Assembly (NCBI GenBank): GCA_013396915.1
Contig: VWZL01000681.1
Span: 127,886 to 191,885 of the forward strand
DNA: 64,000 bases
From: Stercorarius parasiticus
Taxonomy: Eukaryota > Chordata > Aves > Charadriiformes > Stercorariidae
Direction of reading: 5' to 3'
Shown: piece by piece, positions 23,501 through 35,500 of the stretch
How positions within the stretch are numbered: the stretch's first letter is position 1
Layout of the letters: every line of letters starts with the position of its first letter
Made by a program: the position numbers and the translations under genes
The notes under the pieces: generated by a model
Told to the model about the DNA's origin: nothing
What the model saw: only the letters and a program-made list of their open reading frames with translations
Databases searched by the model: none

Positions 23501-26500
23501 ACTAGAAAGAGGCTAGTTTGTCTATATGTAGATTTGTTGTGTCCAGGCTTACATGTCTCAGTGTTGTACAGACTGAGGTGGCTGTTTCTGGTGGCTGCAA
23601 ACTGTACGTGATTAAGATTTTGTATGGCAATTGATTTTAATTTACATTTCATAAACACTGCTTTGTAGAAACTAAAGTGTCATAAATACAGCTCTTGACA
23701 CTAAAAGTTCCTGATAGAATTATTGAGTTTTTGAAGGCCATGCATAATGTTACACAAACTATATACTCCATTTTAATACTGCTTTTTTTAACAAGTAATT
23801 TTCTGAATTACTTGCAAAGAACCACAAGCATAATAAATTTGGTATATAAATATTTCAAACGGTTAATTCTCCATTATGTAGTGAAAACAGTTTGAGTAGC
23901 AGCACAGCGTAAAACCTTGTGAGCACTTTGTGAAGTCTAAGTGTGTATCACATGTAGACTTGATTTTGTGCAGTATTACTGTTTCCATAAACTGGGCATC
24001 ATCTTAACGTGCTGTGTGTTTATTGCTCTGCTTATAAAATGATAAGGAGAACTTTTTTCTGGCAGACTGTTAATGAAAAATAGCCTGTCAGTAATTGAGC
24101 AGACATGGTGATACTGTCTTATCCATAAACTTTCTTCCTTTTTAATTTCTACTGGTAGAAATCGAATGTTTCTAAATTGGATGCTATGCTATTACATGTT
24201 AAGTATTAAAAAAGTCTGTACTGCATCTTGCATACTGTGTGTCACAGCTGCAAGTGCTCTATTGCTTGAAGTTGCATACAAGACTGGCTTGTTCTTATTC
24301 TTGTTAAATACATATGACGTTTTTACTTTGTTATTTTCCTGGAGTTATGCACTAAAGAAAAAACATCCTCTTCTTTGCTAATCAGCACTTTTAGTGGGAG
24401 CTGTTTTCCCAGTTCCTGTTTCTCCTTTGGAATCTGGCTTGTAAAGATGCTTATTACTCGTGATCCACTACGTATAAATATACAGTGATTGTATGCTTTT
24501 TTTTTGGTACAATAACTGAATTTTGTGCAAGTGTCTTCATAGAACTGTCATTTTAGCATCATCTAGGCAGACATAGTTGAAGATGGCATGTCCAAGTATT
24601 GCAGAGATATTAAAAGTCTGATTAGCATCAAAGAAAGAGGGCTGTGAGGGAAAGTTTATGTATGTGTTAGGTACATCTACAATTGTTTGTGTAGCTAATT
24701 ATATGTTATATGATTTCTAAAATTATTCAAGGGTAATTCAGATATACTAACTGTGTATGAAAGCTAAGACAACGATGAATATTCATTGTAAAATTTTTTG
24801 AAGCTTATAGATGACGTAGTAACTGAAAGTGAGACTTGAAGTATAAATGTAGATCTCATACATCATTTGAAGATGGCTGAAGTAACTACTTTTTTTTTTT
24901 TAACTAGGTTAAAAGCTGCGTAAGGGAATGTGTTAATTGATTCAAACTGAAATACAATATTGCATCCTGTACTGAAGAAAATATGGCAGACTAGCTATTT
25001 GAAAGGGGGAGCTCTGTGCTGGGAAAGTAGGCTGTGTCAGGAATTTGAGAATACACTTTACAAGTAACTTTTGTTGCCCTTTTGTTCCTTACAGCTCAGT
25101 TTTTCATGTTGCTTGATTTTGTAGTGAGATTCTTTGTAAGCTTAATCTCACGGCAACTTTAATAGTAAAATCTATTCGTATGACAAGTTTGACATAACTA
25201 AATGGATTATTTTGGAAGATCAGTTATGATTGAATTTTCATCCAGATAAAAATACTTGCTGATACAAGGAGTAAGTAGAAGATTTGCAAATATGTACTTA
25301 CAATTGGTACAGATCTTTTTCAAATGAACTGAAAAAACTGAGAAGTACATTTATATTTCTAAATCTATAGTATGAGAGTATTGCACATAATAACAAAAAC
25401 ATCATAAGATGTAGGGTTTAGTGCAATTTCATTTATAATGTTTCTCTTAAGCATCTGTAAAAGATTACATGGTTGGACTTAACTTTTTTTTTCCAATTAT
25501 GTGATGGTTTTAATAACTGAGTTGTTTTTCATTTGTTACTTAGAATTGATAAGGAGACAGAAGACAGAAGGCAACAAGCCATTGAGGAGGTAATAAAACT
25601 TTCTATGCTATCAAGTATTGATTTGTTTTAGCTACATATCTACAAAAAAGATCCACATGTATTATAGGATTTCAAAACCCAGAAGCCTACTATATTTTAC
25701 TGGTCAGTAAGAAAGTAATTTTGTGTCCTCATCCCTTGTGGTTGCAGTTGGAATTCACATGGCCTTTTTCTTCCCATCTTTTTTCACATACCTGTAAGTC
25801 AAAGCAGCGGATTTTGTTTCTTTCATGTTGGTTGGCTAGTGGAATTGTAAGTGTAAGATAATTCTTATACATAGTTAATTTAAGGTTGAAAATAATGATT
25901 GGGTATTTGAGGTTTTACACTAACTGTTTGTTTTGGGTAGCTTAGTTTCTTTTATTGCATTTTTTAAAAGATAGCAGAACCTTGATTTTTTTTGTGTCTT
26001 CCAAAGTCTGCTTAGTTGAAGGCAGGACTTTATTCTGGTAGCTTGTAATTCTTCCATTTTTCATTTTATTTTTTACTATCCATATGTCTAGCAGAGAAGG
26101 AAAAGTAAAGCGTCTCAAATCTTCACTATAGAAATCTGCAATGTTGTTTCAATTTCAATTTAAAAACATAAAATGAAATAAGGCTCTGATGGGCAAGTCT
26201 TTCCTTAGTGTTATTGACCTTTTCGTATTGTATCATGCTGTTATCAGTTTCTGTCTCTATAAACAAAAAATACGTGTTATGATTCCATAAAGGTGCTATG
26301 TAGTTGACCCGCAGCTAAGATACTCTGTAGTTTTAAATCTGCATTAAAAAGGATATTTCTTCTTTGTGAGGCATAAGCTAATGGATTATGCTGCTGAACA
26401 GCTTGAAACCACGTCTCTGATAAAAATTACGCCTTTAATAGTTCAGTGTTTCAAGCTGAGTTGTTTTCATTTGCTTTGAGTCTTGCTTTTATTGTGAGAA

Positions 26501-29500
26501 CAAGGTTTGCTACTTACTTCTTGAAGCTGTATTAATAGTGTTCATCTCCTCAGCATCAGGGTGTTCTAGAGTGCAACTGTGACAGTAGATATAGTTTCTG
26601 GTTCAAAGAAAAAGGCTGAAGTACCAGTACTCAAGGTGTTTCACTGCTCACCAGTTTATCCAAATACACTAATAATACTGTCAAAAAACCTTGGTTGTTT
26701 GCTTCTTTTACTGTTACTGCAGGGTCTCTTTAGCACTTATGCAAAATAGCTCAATTGTCAAAATAAAACAATTTAACAAGCTAAAATTTTGAAAATAATT
26801 ATGTTAAAATACTGTGCAATAAGTATGGTAGAAACAATTCAAACTTTTAAATGAGTAATTAGTGTTAAATGAAACTTTTCTACAATTTTCACTCTGCAGA
26901 CTTGGAAGATCTGAGGTGGCATATGTCATAAAGAACACAGGGTCTTCAAATCAAATTGTTTTTTCTTTAACCTCTCTGGGCCTGAAATAATGAAATATGT
27001 TTTGGGTATAAGGGATAACTATCTTTATATGTTTTGGGGAAGGAAGAGTTAAAATATAGATCTGTGAGTAGCAAAAGGTATGACTTAAATTTTTCTTGTT
27101 CAGGGTACTAATCTAAATGTAAGTCAAGAATCTCCAATTTTTAAAAGTGCTAAGATGGTTTGTTCATATTCTGCTCTAGTTTTTCACAAAAAGACTCATA
27201 GTTCCTTCTCCTTGGACGGAACATGAAGGCAAGCAAGTTTCTCAGTTCAATTCAACTAAATGTAAGTTGCTTTTGTGTCTTCACCCTAAATTATCTAGCT
27301 TTTGGAGAAATTATCAAACACAATCTTTTTCAACCTCAATTTAAATGTTTAGAGCCAATGATAAAAGATGGCACAACTGATAGAGTTTTAGCTGTTCTCT
27401 CCAAGCGCTTTCTTTGCTTAAAAATCATTTATTAATCCAGGATCTTCCATTATATTTTCTTTTTTGTTATTTTTGGTTTCTGTTCTTAAATCTTTTTCCT
27501 TTCGTAACCTGTCTTCAACCAGTTTAATTTACACGCACAACTTTGCCGTGTTAATACTAGTAATAGCCAAGTCTTCTACTTTGCTCTTTTCTTCTCCTGT
27601 CTGCATGTCTGACTACTTTTCTGCCAATATAAGTATATGGGAAACTGAGTTCCATATTTTTCTACCCTTATTTGCTACATAAATTCCTGTTGTTCTCTTA
27701 GTGTCCTGCTAGCTCGCTGTCCTTGTACATAGGGTTGTGGGTTTTCTAAGTTTATTTCGTTTACACCATTACTAGATCTTATTATTAATGCTGTTGTTGC
27801 TACAGTTTACATATAACCAACAGAATACATAGTAAATCGATTACAAGCTGGACGAATGTCAGCTATAAAGTATAGCTTGCATTCAGTATTGTTTGGTAGG
27901 AAATTCTTAAATAAGTATTTGGGGATTTTTGCAAGATTTGGAAGAGGCTAAACTGTTAATGCTTTTGATCAAGGAGATGCAGCTTGTGGATAGTGTATTC
28001 TTAATTGTCAGTTGTAAAGTTGCTACTTCTTGGGCAGAGAACTTAAGCCATGATCCTAGACCTGGGGAAGTGAGTGATGGAAGAAAATGGTCTGATGTGT
28101 TCCTTGGCTGTATAAAAAGGGTGGAGTGGTAGATTCTTCATCTTTGTCTTCATGTCCAGACTCCATGATTTTCTGGAGATGTGTTTTACTTAAACACGGC
28201 CTGTTTGGCTAAGCATAAACTGAGTTTGTTTTAAATGCCTGCAATGTAGAGGAGGCTGCAGGAGACAAAGATTTGGGCGAAGAGTTGATCCTACTTCACT
28301 GAGGTTTTTTTGAATAGAAAGGTGCTGAAATTCTCCTAACCAGCTATAATGGTAACTTTTCTTCATTACTCCTTTCTAATCTTTTCCCAATTTTGATGCA
28401 AAAATTTTGTTTACTTGTGATAAATATTCCAACTTACCGTTGCTAGGTTTCAAAACTCTAAATGCAATGTATGCTTTAAATTTAAGTTCTTATCTGTTTT
28501 ACAGCCATAGATCTAAATAACATTTCTCCAATTGGAAGACAGCTTGCTTTGCAGCCTGGGAAAAGCAATGGTGGGTAAACGTCAATGTCTGAAATCACAG
28601 GCTTTCTCTGAAGCAAAATAACCCATTTTTAAATGGCTATTTAATTTCAAAAGGGAATGATTGTTTTGGTAATATTCCTGTAGAAAATATGTTTCTTTAA
28701 CTGTATGGTACTATTAATTTTAATGTTCATTTCTTATTTAATTCTATTATACTCTTTCATATATTTTCTGAGGCAGAAACTGAAGTAGAGTGCAATTTTT
28801 CCAACTCAATGTATGCACTTTTTCTGAATTAAAAAGTGAATATAAGCCTCAGGTTTATGAGTAAGTTACGGTTTCAAGAAACCTTTAATGTGTTGCATTG
28901 TTTTGGGGTAGAGAATCTTGATTATTTCCTCTGTGAAATAAATAGCAGAAATCTTAAGAAATCTTTTAAACTCTTTCATTTTAGATAAATAGGTAGTGTG
29001 TTCCCCCAGGGCGTTTTGATAATCTCTCTCCCATTTCCTTTTTAATCTTTCCTTTTTCAGAGGCCTTTCTCCTCAGTTAAGAATGCCTCTCTAGAGGCTT
29101 TTATGTTACAAGCCTTGGGTTTTTTTTATCTCTAGGCCTGAGTGTGCTGCATATAGTGTTGTCAAATCAGAATCCTAGCTTTAATTAACACTTTTCCTTA
29201 TTGCAACTGTAACTTAAATAGCTCAGTTACAGTTCAATTTGAAAGTGAATTTTTGTTTCTATAGTTTTAGTAAAAGGTCACTGTAAGCTAATTTTGTTGG
29301 TTTTATTCATTGCAGCTGCTTGTCAGACAGTACTGTCTTTGCCAGTGGATTTTAATTTAGAGAAAATACTAGGTATGTCGTGTAATATCTAAATTTAATT
29401 ATAAATGTCTAAATAGAAAACTTGTTTTTGTGTTGTTTGCTGGGTTTTTTTGTCCTATGAAATATTGAAAACCTAATTTATGAATGAAAGTTTTAAGTAT

Positions 29501-32500
29501 GCGTTCTAAAATAGACAGTTATTGCGTGTTGCATAGGACATCTGACTTGAATGCAGAAATAAAGATAAAAAAGGAGGGGAGGACAATTGGAAATTGTTCT
29601 GAATGCATAAAAGGTAGTAAGCAGAAGAAACCCCCTGCCTCCCCCAAATAGAGCGGTTATTTAACTTAGCAGAGCTGTTTTGACTTACAGATTGCTGGCC
29701 ACGTGGCTCATAGTCCAGCCTTGCCTTGAGCAAAGCTATGCTATAATTCTGTGCCTTTAACTGGAGCCATGGTCGTGACTAGAAATTGTGTGGTGGCAGA
29801 AAAGCCATGACAGCAAGAGTCCAAGTTAACTGATTGTAACTGCTCTATCAAGCAATTGCTGCGAACTTCTCGCAGGTGGTCTGGAAAGGCCTGTTCTTAC
29901 AGCTCATATGTGGGAATAGTGGGTATAAGCCAGCTCAGAGGTATTTGGTTCCATGCTCCTATCCTGATATTGAAGTTCACAACCCTGACTGCGGGCCATC
30001 AAAATTAAAACTGAAAAACAGAACCATGTTTATTGCTTTTGTGTTTCATTTTAACAAATGCTTCCATCAATGTGTAATTTGTAAATTCATGACAAATTTC
30101 TTCTACAAGGAATATCCAATTAGAATAGAGCGAGAACAAAAAACTAAAATAATCTCAGCGTATTTTAATGGGTCTGTGTTAACATCTGTATGCCTTGCTA
30201 CTGTAAAGTGCTAACTGTTTTGACTTAGAGTTGAATCTGGTTTGCCTTTGGATGTGTCACAATGAGCATCAAAGCATATGGGAGACCTGAAAAAAGGTCT
30301 GGGTTTTGCTTTGGTAGTATAATAAATCCTATTTCACAACTCGGATGTGAAGAATAATACAATCTGGGGAAAAGGCCAGGAAGTAGATGCTAGCCAATAT
30401 TTATAATTTTTCAAAATGCAGGCTTTAGTATTAAAGGCTATCATTATCGTAAAGTATTAAATATTATCATTTTTGTAATGATAACAACTGATCCTTTGGG
30501 ATAGGTGCCTAAGTTAGATTAATGACTTGCTGTATTGGTGAATTGGATTAAATGTTTTAAAGTAGTTATATATGTCTCTGTAGTGAAAGATAATATTTTT
30601 TTTCTTGCATTCTTATTGGAAATGACTTCTCCCCCACGTGTCTAGGTGAATATTTTAGACCTGATGAATTTGCAGATCAGTCTCAAGAAAATCTCAGTTC
30701 TTCATCACTCAGAAGAAAGCTGTTTTTAGAAGAAAATGGAAGTGTATCTGAGTGTTTGTCCCCTTCTCTGCATAGCCCCTGCAGTAGCGGGAGTGCACTT
30801 GGAGTGCTTTGTTCAATAGACATATCTCCAGTCCGGTGCAGAAGCCCTCTGGAGACATCTAGTTCAGTAAGTAGCCTGTTTTTGGGGCTGTATGGGATGT
30901 GACTTAACCTGGCAGAAGTGTAGTTCTTAGAGCAGGCTGTACCGATTATGTGTTTTAACTTTCACAAGATGAACCACCATGTTTTTTAATAAGCTACAAC
31001 TGCTTTATGAGACAGTAGGTGTTAGACCTAAGGGTTGATTTGTTGGGTTTTTTTTAATTCCAAATTCAGAAAAAAAAAACCAACCCAAAACCAAAAAAAG
31101 TCTTGAAAGAACACATTACTGACTTTTTATTATATCAAATTATTATGTTGTGCAATTCTTTTGTGTGGAAGGAATTATGCTTTACTTTTATGTTATGGAA
31201 AGGAAGTAGGAATTGATACCTATGCAAGACTTGGTGAAAACATGTCGAAACCTTTTTTTTTTTCCATAAAAAATGTATACAAAAAACCAGCCTGTTTAAA
31301 TACTGTCTAAAATACTAGTTGATATGAACAGGTGATACAATTATTTCCCTTATAGCTGCTGAACTCATTTATGGTGGAAAAAATGACTTGTGGATCTTTG
31401 AATGCAGTGTTAAACATGCTTCTTTCTTTTCCATTGAATAGAGATTTCAGATGAACAGACACTTACGAGAACACAGAACATAATGTCTGTTTTTTAAATT
31501 AAGCAAGATGAATCTTATTCCCAGGTGGACATAGCACAGCTAAACTGGGTTAGGTGGTATGGTTACGTCTGTTTGATGGCTGAAGTGCATGGAAAAACGC
31601 TACCCCAGCAGGAGTGCGTCTTTAAAAAAAAAGTCTTTGCTATGGTAACCTAGTAAAGAATTTCTACGACATAATTATACTGCTAGAAGTGACTTTTCTT
31701 TTTGCACCATACTCTTAAACAAGATCACAACCACTATTCTCTTTTCTTAAGGGAAAGTATTTTGTCTGCTGCCAAATTAAATAATTCAGGTAATATGGAT
31801 TCTATGAAAATATAAATAGTGGCTGGCTTTCATCTGCATTGGTATGAGTAAGAAATTGAGATGAAATACTTGACTATATACACAGATAGCATTAACTCTC
31901 TGTTTAGGCTTCTCATAGTTCTTAAATATAATTGATGCTATAGTCTTAGTTGGTATTATATGAGAGTTTGAGTCCATTGCTCTTTTCCTACCTGGAGGTA
32001 TAAAGTCCAAGTGAAGAGCTACAACTGGAATATTTAAGATAAATTAATGATAGAAATTGTCATTGTACAGGATTAGTTTTCCTCAGTGCTGCTGTAGTAA
32101 GCTTTTTCGTTAGAACACTTTTTATATGTACATATTCATGAAAGTTCACATTATGAAAATATGCTATCTTTTTAATTTTCTTTCTAATTTTTTTTTATTC
32201 TATTTTAACTGAAGGGTCAGTTTTCATCAAGTCCTATTCAGGGAGGAGCAAGGGCTTATAGTCTGGGAAGTATAACCAGTCCCACGTTTCCAGAGGGGTC
32301 TCCTGCACATAATGGTTCTCCTACTTTTTCACCAATTGCTTTTCACATAAGAAAGACACCGCTGTCAGGTATGGTTTAATTGTATTTGTATTATTTTTTC
32401 TTGATTTATATGTTTTTATTCTAAAAACTGCTGCGTTCTTCCTGGAACTTGTTTGCGTTTGGAGACAAGTTACTGTGCTTGGCAGACCAGCAGTCTCCTC

Positions 32501-35500
32501 CTGTATGACACATTTACTGTTCAGCAGTGAAGTATCTTAATGATGTGAAACGCTGAAGTATCTGCTTGCAAACAATCAACTAGGGAAAATATTCTAGAAG
32601 AAGGAACTGAGACCTGAGAATGAAAAAAAAAAAAAAATAAAAAATTAAAGGATTAATGTAGTATGAGGAGGGGGTTTAAAGCCATATGCCTGAACTAAAT
32701 GAAGTCACAATTCCAGTTGGGCCCAACCTGAAGCATTTTAATTGGACAAGGAATGTTTAGCTTGAGTTTTCAAATCATGTGATGGTGAAGTTTATTTTAA
32801 TTGAAACTGACTAGTGAAGATATCAGCAACATTTTGTGTCCTTGTTGCTCTAGAAAATGTCAGTATTTCACGTTTCATCCACTACCTGGTAAGACTTAAT
32901 GCCGTGTTTATATGTGATTTTGCTCTCGTGAACTTTGTGGTGTTTCAGCACCATTGTATGTGGAGATTGCATAGGTGTTTTCTCACTTATTTGATTTTCT
33001 TGAAAACTTTATTGCTGCCCCAAATGTTTTAAACGCCTATAGAATATGTGTATTGATATTTGTTTGGAAAACAGCCACAGAAACACCTTTCACATATTTT
33101 CCTTTGAACGCTGTGTAGTATTGGCATTTGAAAATGTACAGCAAACCATGTCTTAGGAAACAAGTTTGGTGGTAAAAATGGGATAAGATCTTGCCTGTAC
33201 CCTGATAGTTTACATGTGCTGTTGGTTTGGGTTTTGGTGGGTTTTTTTTGGTTGGTTGGTTTTTCCTTTTGTGTTTTTAAGAAGACTTTGGAGCTGGGGA
33301 CTGTGGTCAGTGAAATATTATGTAGTTGGCTGTAATTATTCAAAGGAGTGTAGGGCTTTGAGAATGACGACTTCAACTCCACCTGATGTCTGATAGAATA
33401 ACTTTGTTTTTCACAGACCAAAGAAAATTTACATTTCGCTCTCCAGATATTCCTTCTTCCTCAAATAGAATGACACCCCCAAGTACAAGAAGTCCTTACA
33501 TAGATGGTTGTTCTCCAATTAAAAATTGTTCTCCTATGAGGCTTGGAGCATGTAGAGGAACTGCCCAGTATCAGACTTCTGTCATTAGAATACCGATTGC
33601 AGTTGAGAATTGCGGTGAGGATGAGGAAGACAAGGAAAACGCTTCACCAGCAGAAGCTCGCTTCCCAGAAATGGATAGTAGAATAAACTTACGTCAGACA
33701 GATGGTGACACTTTTGCACATGGTACACATCTCGTGGTAGCGACTGTGTCTATTGCACCAGATCACTCAGAAGCTTGTCATCAAAGGCTGTCATCCTTTC
33801 GGGATATAGAAGGCTCAAAGGAAAATAATACTGTAGATATGGCTGATGCAGCTGAAGTGTCAGAGGAAAACACCTGGATAAAAGAAACAATTGGCAATAG
33901 CAACGCACCGATGACCAGCTTTATGACAGGGATTACTTTCAGTATTGAAAGCTCTCGCATGTGTGTGTCACCTCTTGCAGAAAGCAGCGCAATTCCTTGT
34001 GACAACAGTAGTATTCAGGTAAAATCTTTTTTTGCTTCTACGTAGAACGGAGCTCGACATAGCAACTTTTAATATGTATACCGTTCTGGAAGTAATTGTC
34101 TATTTTCTCTTATTGGATGTGGCATGCAGGTGGTATTGTGACTTTTATTCCACCCCCCATCCCCTTTTTCCTCTCTCAGGGGAATATTTATTCCTCTCTC
34201 AGAGGAATAATTATAAATTATTTTTATGTTACTACGTAACTTTTAACGTAATCCGAACTAATTCTGACTGACCCGTTTACCATTTGCTTTAGTTATTCAC
34301 TGATGGTAGTTGATTTGTTGGATTAAGTTCTGCTAAATGCAAATCATATCAGGTATGAGAATCTGAGGGGTTTATTGGCGATAAATTGCAGTACATTTTT
34401 AAAGCCCTGCTTCTTGATTTCAGGTGGACAGTGGTTATAATACACAGACTTGTGGAAGCAGCATTATGGATACTGCGGGGGCTGAAACCAATTGCAGAGA
34501 AAATGATGTGAATACTAACGTGTTTCAGAATAAATCTCAGCTTCTTAGAACAAAGGTAGGAGTTAAATTGTGATACCAAAGTGATAGGCTTCCCATCCAA
34601 AGCATCCATTCCCTATTTTATTCACTTTCAGGGAGCCCGAGGGGAGAGACTGTCAGGTGATAATAGAGAGCATGTTAATGTAGCATCATTTCAAGTATTA
34701 TGTTGAAAACAAGGACTAAATGCAGGACAATTATTGTAAGATGAGAATAAAATTAATGTGTTCTATGACAAAGCCAAAGGTAGTTTCAGAGGAAACAAGT
34801 ACATGTGTAAAAGGTAGTTGTGAGGCTTCTCATGGCTTCTGATGCATTACAGTCTGTCTCTTATTTTTGTTTCTGTTGTTCTTGCTCCTTTTTTTATTGC
34901 TAAGTTTTTCAATGTGTGCCTGTGGAGAAGCACTTCTTTTTGGAAAAATTGTCTGCCACTTCTTTTCATAAACTAACCTCAAGTTTTCTGGACCATACCT
35001 GGCATGCTGACTTCATAGAATCATAGAGTCTTCATGGTTGGAAAGGACCTTTGAGATCATCGAGTCCAACCATACACACACAAAACCCCTAGAGTCTCTG
35101 CCACTAGAGCATGCCCTGAAGTGCCAAATCTACACATTTCTTAAATACCTCTAGGGATGGTGACTCAACCACCTCCCTGGGCAGGCTGTTGCAGTGCCTG
35201 ACCGCTCTTTCAGGAGAGGAATTCTTCCTAATAGCTAATCTAAACCTCCCCTGCTGCAACTTCAGACCATTTCCTCTGGTCCTGTCATTATTCACCTGGG
35301 AGAAGAGGCCAACACCCACCTCTCTGCAACCTCCTTTCAGGGAGTTGTAGAGGGCAATGAGGTCTCCCCTCAGCCTCCTCTTCTCCAAACTAAACTTGCC
35401 CAGTTCCCTCAGCCTCTCCTCATACGTCTTGGTCTCCAGACCCCTCACCAGCTTGGTAGCTCTCCTCTGGACCCGCTCCAGCCCTTCAATGTCCCTCTTG

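Noticed and set aside
29876..30214. A 112-codon plus-strand open frame in a BORA intron
   Set aside because: It lies between two confirmed BORA exons (29316-29372 and 30646-30866), which join in frame without it. No domain, and composition typical of intron.
33029..33421. A 130-codon minus-strand open frame
   Set aside because: It is antisense in a BORA intron next to the large exon; Lys/Thr/Pro-rich low complexity from T/G-rich intron sequence.
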